A stretch of 64,000 nucleotides of DNA from JAGFIY01 sp964499285 (GTDB lineage: Bacteria; Bacteroidota; Ignavibacteria; Ignavibacteriales; Melioribacteraceae): the NCBI GenBank assembly GCA_964499285.1, contig CAZCLA010000012.1, positions 16,600-80,599 of the forward strand, written 5' to 3'. The position numbers and the translations under genes were made by a program. Each line of letters opens with the position of its first letter. The first letter of the stretch is position 1. Shown one piece after another: positions 25,866-36,100 of this stretch. The notes beneath the pieces are model-generated. The model was not told the DNA's origin. It saw only the letters and a program-made list of their open reading frames with translations, and did no database searches.

Positions 25866-26942
25866 TTATTCCGTGGATTTTACTTCATATCCGATACGAT
25901 TAATTATAACTTTTGCCGAAGCGGCATCCTCTGCAGATTCAAATGAAATGCGAAATGTGCCCCCGGTTCCTTCGCGGATTTTAAGAAGTTCGATATCCTT
26001 TATGTTTATATTTTTTTCGAACAACGCGCTTGAGATTTTACTTATTACGCCAGGTTCATCCGTCACAAATACAAATAGATCAAATAACTGAGTTAAAAAT
26101 CCTTTGGTGTTCTTCGGAATTTCGTCACGAAACTTTCTTGCAGTTTCAAATTTATGTTTCATTTCCATTGTATTCATTGATTCGATCGCAACTTTCATAC
26201 TCTTCAGTTCTGTTTGAAGTCGATCAATTTCAAACAATATTTTTTCTTTGTTTGAATCTATGATATCTTCCCAAACCGAAAAATCGGAAGATGCAATTCG
26301 TGTCATATCCCGAAAACCACCCGCAGCAAAATCCAATGCTTTCTCGTTTTCTTTACTTACGGTGTTTATGAGAGTTACCGACAAAATCTGGGGAAGATGA
26401 CTAACCTTACTAACAATTGAATCGTGTGTGTCAGCATCTATAATAGTAATTCTCGCACCTAAAGCCTCTATTAACTTGACGAAGTCAATCTTGTTCGGAA
26501 GATTATCTATTTCATCAGTCAGGATGTAAACTGAGTTTTCAAATAGTAGAGGATCCGAATTTGAATAACCGCCAGATTCTTTCCCGGTCATTGGGTGTCC
26601 GCCAACATAGCAGCCTTCACTTTTAAGCGAAACCCATTTTTTCTTTAATATTGATTTTACACCACAGACATCCGTTATTATAGATGATCTTTTTACCAAC
26701 GGGGCTAGATCTTCCATAATTTTAATTGCGGAGTTCAAAGGAGTGCATATAAATATAAAATCACTTTTGTCGATTTCATTTAATCCAATTGCACTGTCAA
26801 TGCTGCCTTCATTTAAGGCTGCTTGGGAAATCTCAGAATTGTCTATTCCCGAAATTTCAATTTTGAGTGAGGATTTCTTCAATGCTTTTGCGATTGAACC
26901 ACCTATTAACCCTAACCCAATAATAGTTACTTTTTTGATCAT
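25866..26942 (-). CDS. tyrA: Prephenate dehydrogenase with C-terminal ACT domain
   Basis: This enzyme converts prephenate to 4-hydroxyphenylpyruvate with NAD+ in tyrosine synthesis. The 358 residues begin with the Rossmann motif IIGLGLIGGSIAKAL (8-22). HPMTGKESGGYSNSDPLLF contains the substrate-binding region, and SKVSHLPQILSVTL follows with a conserved His. The C-terminal 75 residues form an ACT domain (FVTDEPGVISKISSALFEK), a likely tyrosine sensor. It overlaps aroF by 4 bases (ATGA), so the two enzymes of the tyrosine branch are made together. Function is secure; feedback inhibition is inferred from the ACT domain. Confidence 0.94.
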   Translation of the reverse strand: MIKKVTIIGLGLIGGSIAKALKKSSLKIEISGIDNSEISQAALNEGSIDSAIGLNEIDKSDFIFICTPLNSAIKIMEDLAPLVKRSSIITDVCGVKSILKKKWVSLKSEGCYVGGHPMTGKESGGYSNSDPLLFENSVYILTDEIDNLPNKIDFVKLIEALGARITIIDADTHDSIVSKVSHLPQILSVTLINTVSKENEKALDFAAGGFRDMTRIASSDFSVWEDIIDSNKEKILFEIDRLQTELKSMKVAIESMNTMEMKHKFETARKFRDEIPKNTKGFLTQLFDLFVFVTDEPGVISKISSALFEKNINIKDIELLKIREGTGGTFRISFESAEDAASAKVIINRIGYEVKSTE

Positions 26943-27952
26943 AGATCTCTGCCGATAGCTTTAGCAATCAGCTTAAGTTCTCCAATCAAATCCAAATATT
27001 GATTTGGAAGAAGGGCTTGCGGTCCGTCCGAAAGCGCATTCTCCGGGTCGTCGTGAATCTCGATCATAAGCCCATCGGCACCGGCGGCAATAGCAGCTCG
27101 CGCCATTGGAGGAACTTGTTTACGAAGACCTGTTGCATGAGAAGGGTCTGCGATTACGGGAAGATGACTTTTTTCGTGAACAACAGGAATTGCCGAAAGA
27201 TCAAAAGTGTTTCGAGTGTATGTTTCAAAAGTTCTAATCCCTCGTTCACATAGGAATACATTTTTATTATTGCTTGAAAGCAAATATTCTGCTGACATAA
27301 GCCATTCTTCTATTGTCGCCGATAACCCGCGTTTGAGAAGCACTGGAATATTCGATTGCCCAAGTTCCTTCAGCAACGAAAAGTTCTGCATGTTTCGTGC
27401 ACCAACCTGAAGAATGTCGGCATATTTGCTTATCAAATCGATTTGACCTATTTGAAGAACTTCAGTTATTACTATAAGTCCGAATTCGTCGGCAGCCTTT
27501 CTTATAAGTTTTAATCCTTCTTCCCCTAAACCTTGAAAAGAATATGGAGAAGAGCGGGGCTTAAAAGCACCACCGCGCAGAATTTTTGCGCCGGATCTAC
27601 TGACAATTTCGGCTAATCGAAAAATCTGTTCTTCGCTTTCGATTGAGCAAGGGCCGGCAATAAGCACAATATTGTTTCCGCCTATTTTGCATCCCTTAAT
27701 GTCTATGATAGAATCTTCTTTTTTGAAATTTCGACTTGCAAGTTTAAATGGATCGGTAATTCGGTAAACGTCGGCAACACCTTCAAGAATTTTCACTTTT
27801 CTAATATCGAAATCCGGCTGAACACCAATTGCGCCTATTATAGTGCGCATTTCACCAACTGATACGTGAGTTTTAAAGCCGTAATCTTCCAAATGTTTAA
27901 GAATATCTTTTATTTGTACTTCACTTGCGTCTTTTTGAACAACTACAACCAC
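26939..27952 (-). CDS. aroF: 3-deoxy-7-phosphoheptulonate synthase with N-terminal regulatory domain
   Basis: DAHP synthase is the first committed step of the shikimate pathway (phosphoenolpyruvate plus erythrose 4-phosphate). The 337-residue protein has an N-terminal ferredoxin-like domain (about 1-70) and then the catalytic barrel with LIAGPCSIESEEQ (about 107-119), RGGAFKPRSSPYSFQGLG, QVGARNMQNF, LLKRG and ADPSHATG. This order and length match the Thermotoga-type class I-beta enzyme, in which the N domain mediates tyrosine inhibition. Here tyrA overlaps downstream. Metal-ligand Cys (in GPCS) and His (DPSHA) are present. Confidence 0.95.
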   Translation of the reverse strand: MVVVVQKDASEVQIKDILKHLEDYGFKTHVSVGEMRTIIGAIGVQPDFDIRKVKILEGVADVYRITDPFKLASRNFKKEDSIIDIKGCKIGGNNIVLIAGPCSIESEEQIFRLAEIVSRSGAKILRGGAFKPRSSPYSFQGLGEEGLKLIRKAADEFGLIVITEVLQIGQIDLISKYADILQVGARNMQNFSLLKELGQSNIPVLLKRGLSATIEEWLMSAEYLLSSNNKNVFLCERGIRTFETYTRNTFDLSAIPVVHEKSHLPVIADPSHATGLRKQVPPMARAAIAAGADGLMIEIHDDPENALSDGPQALLPNQYLDLIGELKLIAKAIGRDL

Positions 27953-27966
27953 AACATCTCCGTTAA

Positions 27967-28587
27967 TTAATCATGAAAATTTTTCTCACCGGCTAAAATA
28001 GCTAAATCCAGGTAATCTTCCTTGGTTGGAATGGCACACGAATATGCGGAACTGTAAGCGCAGTAAGGATTGAAAGCCAAATTAAAATCGATTGTATAAA
28101 TATTATCCGGGTGATCTATATATTCGAAATCAAGATATCTTCCCACACCGTAGGTCTCATTATTTGTGGTTCTATCGGTAAACCAGATTCCGTAGTAATA
28201 TGCATCGTTTGATGCTTTTGTCTTATAGACATTTAGATTGTGTAAAGTGTCTTTGTACGCAAATTGTAAATATCCGTATCTTATTGTTTCCCGAGGTTCA
28301 CCCTGTGTTCCGTAAATAGTTATTGTGTCGGGGTTTTCGTATTTGGTAAGTTTACTTTTAAATACGAATTCTGGTTTCACTTCAAAATAATTCAAGGGAT
28401 GGAATTCTACTTTTTCTTTAAAATTAAAAGGGGAGTTTGAAGCAAACTGCATCAAAGAATCTTTATGTTCGCGGTAAGTTTCTATTTCTTCAATATATTT
28501 TTCCTCTTCAGGTGTATATTCCGAAGCGCAGGAAGTTATGAAAAATGCAATTGATATCGTTAGAATTATTTTGCTAAATTGTTTCAT
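27967..28587 (-). CDS. DUF1684 lipoprotein
   Basis: This predicted lipoprotein of about 206 residues has a signal segment ending in the lipobox TSCA. The mature part contains SPFNF, a WFTD strand, RYLDFEY, FNLAFNPYCAYSSAYSCAIP and a final AGEKNF. These are the hallmarks of DUF1684, a family common in Bacteroidota, Actinobacteria and others with no established function. The two Cys residues and the PYCAY stretch are family-conserved. Three in-frame starts exist (28602, 28590, 28587). The last two follow AAAAGGATA closely and are preferred; the gene still overlaps the mutS stop. It lies in the mutS-DUF1684-aroF-tyrA run. Confidence 0.88.
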   Translation of the reverse strand: MKQFSKIILTISIAFFITSCASEYTPEEEKYIEEIETYREHKDSLMQFASNSPFNFKEKVEFHPLNYFEVKPEFVFKSKLTKYENPDTITIYGTQGEPRETIRYGYLQFAYKDTLHNLNVYKTKASNDAYYYGIWFTDRTTNNETYGVGRYLDFEYIDHPDNIYTIDFNLAFNPYCAYSSAYSCAIPTKEDYLDLAILAGEKNFHD

Positions 28588-31207
28588 CATTATCCTTTTC
28601 ATTTTTATTTAATTTCTTCTTTAGTTCGCTAAGTTTGTTAAGAGCATCAAGAGGTGTAAGGTTATCAATGGGGATATCCGAAATTTCTTTACGAAGTTCG
28701 TCATCTTTATATTCAAATAGACTGATTTGAAAATCTCCATCGGCTGAGAATTTTTTCTTCTTTAATTTCTTTACTTCACTCGGTGTAAGCTCTTTGTCTT
28801 CGAGATTGAATAAAATTTCTTTGGCTCTTTTTGTTACAAACTCTGGTAATCCAGCCATCTGAGCTACTTGTATGCCGTAACTGTGATCGGCCCCTCCGGC
28901 GGAAACACGATGCAGGAAAATTACTCTGTCGTTAATTTCACGTACCTCAACCTTGAAGTTTTTTATTCGCGGAAAGATATCTGCCATTTCATTCAATTCA
29001 TGGTAGTGAGTTGCAAACAATGTTTTTGCCCGCGTCTTTGGATTTTCGTGTAGATATTCTGTTATTGCCCAAGCTATCGAAATTCCGTCAAAAGTGCTTG
29101 TGCCTCTGCCGACTTCATCAAGCAGAATTAAACTTCGTTTCGTCGCGTTGTTCAAAATGTTAGCAGCTTCCTGCATTTCAACAAGAAAAGTAGATTCACC
29201 TCCTATAATATTATCGCTTGCACCAACGCGGGTGAAGATGTTGTCAACAATTCCGATTACTGCAGAATCAGCCGGAACGAAAGATCCAATCTGTGCCAAA
29301 AGTACAATCAATCCAACTTGACGAAGATAAACTGATTTACCTGCCATATTTGGTCCGGTAATCAAAATTATCTGATTGTCGGAATTTGAGAGAAGTGTAT
29401 TGTTTGGAGTAAATTTTTCGCCGGGTGGTAAAATTCTTTCAACAACCGGATGACGACCGTTTTTTATCTCGATTATTTCATCGTCATTTATTTTTGGACA
29501 CGTATAGTTATAATCATCAGCAGCCTCTGCAAGTGAAGTATAACAGTCTAGCATAGCAATTAGTTTTGCGTTTTCTTGAATTTCGGCCGTGGATTCGGCA
29601 ACTTGTGTTCTGACTCTATCGAAAAGACTTGACTCTAAATCTGCAATTGTTTCTTCTGCATTTAGAATTTTATCCTCATAAGTTTTTAGTTCGGGTGTAA
29701 TATACCTTTCGCTGTTTACAAGTGTCTGTTTTCTAATATAGTCATCCGGGACTTTATTTTTGTGAGTATTGCTAATTTCGATATAATAGCCGAACACTTT
29801 ATTATAATTTACTTTAAGTGAGGGGATACCGGTTCTTTCTCTCTCCGTTCGCTGCAAATTTGCAATCCAGCCTTTTGCATTTGTAGATATGTCGCGAAGT
29901 TCATCCAATTCCGGGTTAAAGCCGCTGCGGATTATTCCTCCTTCGTTAAAACTGACAGGCGGATTTTCGACGATAGCTTCGTCAATGATTGTTACAACAT
30001 TTTCCAGATCGTTAAACTTTTCGTTTATTGCAGTTAAAGTTTCTGATTGAGATTGGTCCAAAAGTTGTCTTATCAGAGGAATTTTTTTAAGCGAGGATTT
30101 TATAGCAACCATTTCTCGCGGATTTGCTCTCGCATTGCACACTTTTGAAATCAGTCTTTCGAGATCTCCGATTTCTTTTAATTCCTCATTTATATTTTTT
30201 CTTAACTTTTTATTGTTAAAAAAATCTTTAATGCACTCTTGTCTCTTCAGTATTTGTTTTACATTTCTTAATGGTGCGGTTATCCATTTCTTAAGCATTC
30301 TTCCGCCCATAGCAGTTTCTGTTTTATCAAGAATTGAGATCAATGAGCCTTCGCGCACTCCATCCTGCATCGTGAAAATAATTTCAAGGTTTCTTTTTGT
30401 GGAAGGATCAAGTTGAAGAAAATCTTCACTGTTGTATCTCGAAATTTTGTTTATCTGCTTTAACCCGGATTTCTGTGTTTCTTTTACATAATTGAGAATT
30501 GTTCCCGCTGCGGATATCCCCAGCCTCATTTTTTCAATTCCGTATCCTTTTAATGATTTAGTTTGAAAGTGGTTAAGCAGCAGACTGTTAGCAAATTCGA
30601 AATCGTAAAGCCAATCATCAATTTTTGTAACTCTAAGAGGTGAACTGAATTTTTCTATTTTAGATTCTATAATTTCTTTTTGACCTTTTGAGATAATTAG
30701 CTCCGAAGGTGCAAGAGAGGAAAGAAGCGACCAAATTTTAGATTGTATAGTATCCAAACAAAAGAATTCACCTGTCGAGATGTCGCAGAACGCTAGTCCG
30801 GCATTTTCGTTCTCAATTAATATCGACATAAGATAATTATTTTGTTTATGATCTAGCAGTTTGTCATTAAGCGATACTCCGGGAGTCACAACTTCAACTA
30901 CATCCCTCTTTACTATTCCTTTTGCAAATCTTGGATTTTCTGTCTGCTCACAGACAGCAACTCTGAAACCTGCTTTAACAAGTTTAGGCAAATAAGTATC
31001 TATCGCGTGATGTGGAAATCCAGCAAGTGGAACATTTTCTGCTTTACCGTTAGCACGTTTAGTTAAAGTAATTCCAAGAACTTTTGAGGCAGTTTTTGCA
31101 TCCTCGTCAAAAGTTTCGAAAAAGTCGCCGACTCGAAAAAGCAAAATCGTATCCGGATATTTTGCCTTTACGTCGTAATATTGTTTCATTAACGGTGTTT
31201 GTGTCAT
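28574..31207 (-). CDS. mutS: DNA mismatch repair protein MutS
   Basis: MutS recognises mismatches and small loops and recruits MutL. The 877 residues start with TPLMKQYYDVKAKYPDTILLF, including the mismatch-wedge region with FRVGDFFETF (the Phe-x-Glu motif lies there), followed by the connector, lever and clamp domains. The ATPase domain has Walker A ITGPNMAGKSVYLRQ (about 617-631), STFLVEMQE, LLDEVGRGTSTFDG and ATHYHEL. A short C-terminal tail remains. Length is typical of MutS1. The gene heads a minus-strand run that continues into DUF1684, aroF and tyrA. The 210-bp gap upstream is AT-rich. Confidence 0.97.
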   Translation of the reverse strand: MTQTPLMKQYYDVKAKYPDTILLFRVGDFFETFDEDAKTASKVLGITLTKRANGKAENVPLAGFPHHAIDTYLPKLVKAGFRVAVCEQTENPRFAKGIVKRDVVEVVTPGVSLNDKLLDHKQNNYLMSILIENENAGLAFCDISTGEFFCLDTIQSKIWSLLSSLAPSELIISKGQKEIIESKIEKFSSPLRVTKIDDWLYDFEFANSLLLNHFQTKSLKGYGIEKMRLGISAAGTILNYVKETQKSGLKQINKISRYNSEDFLQLDPSTKRNLEIIFTMQDGVREGSLISILDKTETAMGGRMLKKWITAPLRNVKQILKRQECIKDFFNNKKLRKNINEELKEIGDLERLISKVCNARANPREMVAIKSSLKKIPLIRQLLDQSQSETLTAINEKFNDLENVVTIIDEAIVENPPVSFNEGGIIRSGFNPELDELRDISTNAKGWIANLQRTERERTGIPSLKVNYNKVFGYYIEISNTHKNKVPDDYIRKQTLVNSERYITPELKTYEDKILNAEETIADLESSLFDRVRTQVAESTAEIQENAKLIAMLDCYTSLAEAADDYNYTCPKINDDEIIEIKNGRHPVVERILPPGEKFTPNNTLLSNSDNQIILITGPNMAGKSVYLRQVGLIVLLAQIGSFVPADSAVIGIVDNIFTRVGASDNIIGGESTFLVEMQEAANILNNATKRSLILLDEVGRGTSTFDGISIAWAITEYLHENPKTRAKTLFATHYHELNEMADIFPRIKNFKVEVREINDRVIFLHRVSAGGADHSYGIQVAQMAGLPEFVTKRAKEILFNLEDKELTPSEVKKLKKKKFSADGDFQISLFEYKDDELRKEISDIPIDNLTPLDALNKLSELKKKLNKNEKDNDETI

Positions 31208-31416
31208 AGAATCATTAAATTACAAACAAAAAATATACCTTAATAGGTATCTAATTTCAATTCAAGTGAGAACAGTCGAATACTTAGTACTTTAAGGAAA
31301 CATAAGGAAATTAGACATTAAGCCGATGACAACTAAAAAATATTTGTTTAATAAGCTAAAAAGTTTATTTTACTTAAAATTTCTAAACAATATATAAATT
31401 AAAACATGAGGTAAGA

Positions 31417-32223
31417 ATGGATAATATTATAACACAGCTTGAGTATTATGCAAGTCAATATGGTATGAATCTGATATTTGCGATATTAATTCTTGTCGTA
31501 GGACTTTGGCTGGCAAAGGTTTTAACAAAGTCTTTATTGAAAACTCTCGACAAAAGAAATGTCGATCCCACTCTTTCGAAATTTGTAACCGCTCTAACAA
31601 GAATTGCATTGATAACCTTTGTTATTTTAGCTGCAATAAACAGAGTTGGAATACAAACTACGTCCTTTGTTGCAGTATTAGGTGCAGCGGCATTTGCAGT
31701 TGGCTTCGCTCTGCAGGGTTCTCTTTCAAATTTTGCATCGGGTGTTATGCTGATTATCTTCAGACCGATCAAGGTCGGTGATTTTATTGAAGGTGCAGGA
31801 CAGTCGGGAACAGTTGAAGAGGTCGGAATTTTTGTGACGGTTTTAAACACTCCTGATAACAAAGTTATTTATATACCAAACTCCAAATTGATGGGAGATT
31901 CAATAATCAACTACTCAGTAAAAGATAAAAGAAGGGTTGATATGGTATTTGGTATAAGTTACAGTGATGACATTGATAAAGCTAAAAAAGTTATTAACCA
32001 AATTATTTCTAACGATCCGAGGATATTAAAAGATCCTGCTCCACAAATTGTTGTATCTGCTCTTGCAGACAGCAGTGTTAATTTTAATGTAAGACCTTGG
32101 GTAAATTCCTCTGATTATTGGGGAGTTTATTTTGACGTAACAGAGGCTATCAAAAAATCATTCGACGATCATGAACTATCAATTCCGTTTCCGCAGAGAG
32201 ACGTTTACATTCATCAATCATAA
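31417..32223 (+). CDS. Small-conductance mechanosensitive channel (MscS family)
   Basis: This inner-membrane, tension-gated channel of 268 residues relieves osmotic down-shock. Three N-terminal membrane helices are visible. The pore-lining TM3 has the Gly/Ala pattern LGAAAFAVGFALQGSLSNFASG (about 88-109), followed by the beta domain with IIFRPIKVGDFIEGAG and VYIPNS-like PNSKLMG. The C-terminal cytoplasmic vestibule shows FGISYSDDIDKAKKVI. Length matches E. coli MscS (286). It is 15 bases upstream of a DUF3078 gene and probably co-transcribed with it. GAGGTAAG precedes the ATG. Confidence 0.95.
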   Translation: MDNIITQLEYYASQYGMNLIFAILILVVGLWLAKVLTKSLLKTLDKRNVDPTLSKFVTALTRIALITFVILAAINRVGIQTTSFVAVLGAAAFAVGFALQGSLSNFASGVMLIIFRPIKVGDFIEGAGQSGTVEEVGIFVTVLNTPDNKVIYIPNSKLMGDSIINYSVKDKRRVDMVFGISYSDDIDKAKKVINQIISNDPRILKDPAPQIVVSALADSSVNFNVRPWVNSSDYWGVYFDVTEAIKKSFDDHELSIPFPQRDVYIHQS

Positions 32224-32238
32224 TATTAAGAGGATAGC

Positions 32239-33078
32239 ATGAAAAAAATAATTCTTTTTCTTGTGTTGTCTTCCGTAGCGGTTGCTGCTCAGGACCAAGT
32301 TCCGGCAGATACTTCCTATTGGAAAACATCAGGTGTTGTAGGTTTTAATATAAGCCAAGTTGCATTAAGTAATTGGGCGCAAGGTGGTGAGAACTCACTT
32401 GCATATAATCTTGTTGGAAATGGTACCGCGAAGTATGACGGGCCTTATTGGTTGTTCGATAATTCGCTCAAGATTTCCTATGGACGAACAAAATTAGGTG
32501 ATGATGACTTTAAGAATACCGACAACGAAATTTTTATGGATAATCTCCTTTCAAAAAAAATCGATTGGATTTTTGATCCCTACATAAGCAATACTGCAAG
32601 GACGGTAATTGCAAGCGGCTATTCTTATGAAGCTGATACGAGTTTTCAAATTTCAAAGTTTTTTGATCCTGGTTATCTTAATCAAGGTGTCGGTTTAATT
32701 TATGATAAAAATGAGTTCTTCAATGTAAGGTTGGGATTCGGTTTTAAAGAAACTTTTACAAGTGATTATAATTCTTATTCCGATGATCCCGAAACTGCGG
32801 AAGTAGAAAAATTTAAGTTCGAAACCGGTGTTGAGTTCGTCGCGAAAGCTCAGTATCCGCTGACAGAAATAATTAATCTTAAAAGTGAATTGTTCCTCTT
32901 CAGCACCTTTTCTGATATTGACATTTGGGATGTGAGATGGGATACAACAATAATGGCAAAACTAACCGATCTGATTAATGTTAACTTAAACGTGCTCTTA
33001 ATTTACGATAAGGACGAAACTGTAAAAACCCAGTTGAAAGAAGCTCTTCAGTTGGGAATTTCATACGATCTATTCTAA
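32239..33078 (+). CDS. DUF3078 outer-membrane/envelope protein
   Basis: This 279-residue exported protein has a signal peptide (1-17 or so, ending at VAAQ). The mature part starts WKTSGVVGFNISQVALSNWA, followed by alternating beta strands with many aromatic residues. It ends with LQLGISYDLF, a C-terminal Phe as in outer-membrane barrels. The pattern SQVALSNWAQGGENS matches the DUF3078 family of Bacteroidota and Chlorobi, whose function is not known. An AAGAGG ribosome site lies before the ATG. It follows the MscS gene by 15 bases and is followed by a GC-rich hairpin. Confidence 0.88.
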   Translation: MKKIILFLVLSSVAVAAQDQVPADTSYWKTSGVVGFNISQVALSNWAQGGENSLAYNLVGNGTAKYDGPYWLFDNSLKISYGRTKLGDDDFKNTDNEIFMDNLLSKKIDWIFDPYISNTARTVIASGYSYEADTSFQISKFFDPGYLNQGVGLIYDKNEFFNVRLGFGFKETFTSDYNSYSDDPETAEVEKFKFETGVEFVAKAQYPLTEIINLKSELFLFSTFSDIDIWDVRWDTTIMAKLTDLINVNLNVLLIYDKDETVKTQLKEALQLGISYDLF

Positions 33079-33084
33079 AACTTA

Positions 33085-33103
33085 GGCTCCCATCTCGGGA
33101 GCC
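33085..33103 (+). terminator. GC-rich stem-loop after DUF3078 gene
   Basis: A perfect 7-bp GGCTCCC/GGGAGCC stem with a 5-base loop starts 6 bases after the stop codon. The tail CTTCCTATCTT has only a weak T content, so termination is likely but not certain. Confidence 0.55.
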
Positions 33104-33184
33104 CTTCCTATCTTAACTCCGCAAATAAGTCTTAAAATAGCTATATTAAAAAATCAAATTCGAATATGATATGTTAGGCGATTA

Positions 33185-36100
33185 ATGAGAACAGAATTCA
33201 TTGCTTCTGAATTAAACTACCCGAAATATGAACTTCATATCGCGAGAGAAGTCAGGAAAAAATATAATTTTGATGACGACTTTTTCTCCATCACCGGCAG
33301 AGTAATCTTTGCGAATTTTGCAGCGGTAAGAAAATTTGTTCATCTTGTGAATACACACAGAAGTGATGATCAAAAATTAAATTCGGGCGAAATTAATTCC
33401 CTCGGTCTATTAGAAGAAATTTATCACTTTGTTTTGCGAGAGTACGAACAGAAACAGAATCCAGGTGTTTTTAAGCGGGCATTAAAAAAGCTTTACAATC
33501 ACTTTGGCGAAGAAAAAACGCAGGATATTTTATACGAATTTGTTTCTGTTTTTCCCCCGACGGATGTTTATAAAGGCAGGTTGTCAACTCTCGAATATCT
33601 GCAAAATTACTCAGGTGAAAAATCAAATTACGAAGTGACTCTGGAGGAGTTACTACTTTTTTATCTTTCAAATTTCAATCCGGCTGCAGAAAAAGTGAAA
33701 GAACTGATTGATGATTCTTATCTCACAAAAAAAGAAGAATATATTCAGTTAATAACCGAAACTGAAAAATTTTTTCAAAATGAAGAATCGATAGGTAAAA
33801 GCGGAAAAGATGTTTTTTCATTTCTCAAAACGCCGATTTTAATGAATCCAAAAGATCTTTATGCCCAACTGGGTTACGTCAAAGATCATTGGGGAATAAT
33901 GTTAAGTCCAGATTATATGAATAAAATTTTATCCGGGTTCGATTTTGCAAAAGAAACCTATTTGACCGAAGAATCTTTCGGTGGAAAACCGCCTACTCCA
34001 GTGCCTGCTTACAAAGGTAAGATTGCTTTTTCGGATCATTTTATTTTGGGAAAATCTGCATTTAATTATGCCGAAGATATTAATGAAGTTTACGATGAAC
34101 CTGAAAGATTTACCGCTGATATTGATTGGATGCCGAGTGTCGTTCTGCTTGCGAAAAATACGTATGTATGGCTTGATCAGCTTTCAAAAAAATACGAAAG
34201 ATCAATTACACGACTCGATCAAATACCTGATGAAGAACTTGATCTGCTTTCCAGTTGGGGATTTACCGGACTTTGGCTAATCGGCATTTGGGAAAGAAGC
34301 CGGGCTTCAAAGCGGATTAAGCATATAATGGGAAACATCGATGCAGTGGCTTCAGCATATTCGCTTTATGATTATGAAATTGCACACGATTTAGGCGGCG
34401 AAGAAGCTTACCAGAATCTTAATCATCGTGCAAAACAGCGCGGGATTAGATTAGCGAGTGATATGGTACCTAATCATACCGGAATTTATTCAAGATGGGT
34501 GATCGAAAAACCGGATTATTTTATCCAGTCTGATTTCCCGCCATTTCCTAATTACAGCTTTACGGGAGAAAATTTATCCGAACATTCGGAATTCGATATT
34601 AGGATTGAAGACGGTTATTACCGAAGATCGGATGCAGCGGTTGTTTTTCGTTACATTGATAATCGAACGGGTAAAGTCAGGTATATCTATCATGGTAATG
34701 ATGGTACAAATATGCCCTGGAATGATACGGCTCAATTGGATATGCTAAAGAAGGAAGTGCGCGAGGCCGTTATTCAAAAGATAATGGATGTCGCACGAAG
34801 ATTTTCCATAATTCGATTTGATGCGGCAATGACGTTGACTAAAAGACATTATTCAAGATTGTGGTATCCGCAGCCTGGCAAAGGCGGGGACATTCCTTCC
34901 CGTGCCGATTATGCTCTTACAAAAAAACAATTTGATGAATTCTTTCCCGAAGAGTTTTGGAGAGAGGTAGTTGACAGAATTAATCACGAGATGCCCGAAA
35001 CATTGCTACTTGCAGAAGCTTTCTGGCTTATGGAAGGATATTTTGTACGGTCGCTCGGTATGCATCGAGTTTACAACAGTGCTTTCATGCATATGATGAT
35101 GAACGAAGAAAACGAAAAATATCGTGACCTTATAACTAACACTCTTGAATTCGAACCTGAGATTCTTAAAAGATATGTAAACTTTATGAGTAATCCGGAC
35201 GAAGAAACTGCAATAAATCAGTTCGGTGCTGATGATAAATATTTTGGTGTTGCTTCATTAATGGTAACTTTACCCGGACTTCCTATGTTTGCCCATGGAC
35301 AGGTCGAAGGCTATAATGAAAAATACGGAATGGAATATAAACGTGCTTATTATAATGAGCAGCCGAATCATTGGTTAATCGAAAAACATGAAAAATTAAT
35401 TTTTCCGCTAATTAAGAAACGTTTCTTGTTCAGTCAGGTTGAAAATTTTTACTTCTACGATTTTTTGGATCATTTCGGGAATATAAACGAAAATGTCTTC
35501 GCCTATTCAAATTTTGCAAGAGGGGAAAGAGCGTTGATATTTTTCAACAACCGGTATGAGAAAGCTAAAGGCAGAATAAAATTTTCGACTCCCAAATTGG
35601 ATTCCAAGAATAAAAACCGCACATATAATTTATCACTTTCTGAGGCTCTTAACCTAAAAAGTGAATGGAATCATTTTTATATCTACACTGAACACTTTTC
35701 GGGACTCGAATTTTTAGTTGAAGGTTCTTCAATCAGCAGCAATGGATTTTATACTGAGTTAAACGGATTTCAAACTATGGTGTTCCTCGATTTTCGTGAA
35801 GTATATGATACATCAGGCAAGTATAGAAATTTATACAATAGACTAAACGGAAGTGGTGTTCCTTCCATCGAAAGAACTTTGCTTGAGATCGAATTTGAAC
35901 AAATCCACCAATCGTTTGAGGAAATTTTAACTTCATCAGGTGTTAAAGAAATGATGCAGTGTTTAATGAATTCAAATTATGCGAATGACTGCACCAAACA
36001 ATTTTTGAAGAGGTTCGAATCTTTCTTAAATGTTATTGAAAAAGAATTAAAGGTTGAAGCCAGTGTTGAAACCGGATCTAACTTTATCTCGGAAAGATTA

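Noticed and set aside
31235..31250. A 6-bp hairpin (ATACCT/AGGTAT) upstream of mutS as possible operator or terminator.
   Set aside because: Too short and AT-rich; no T-run on the relevant strand.
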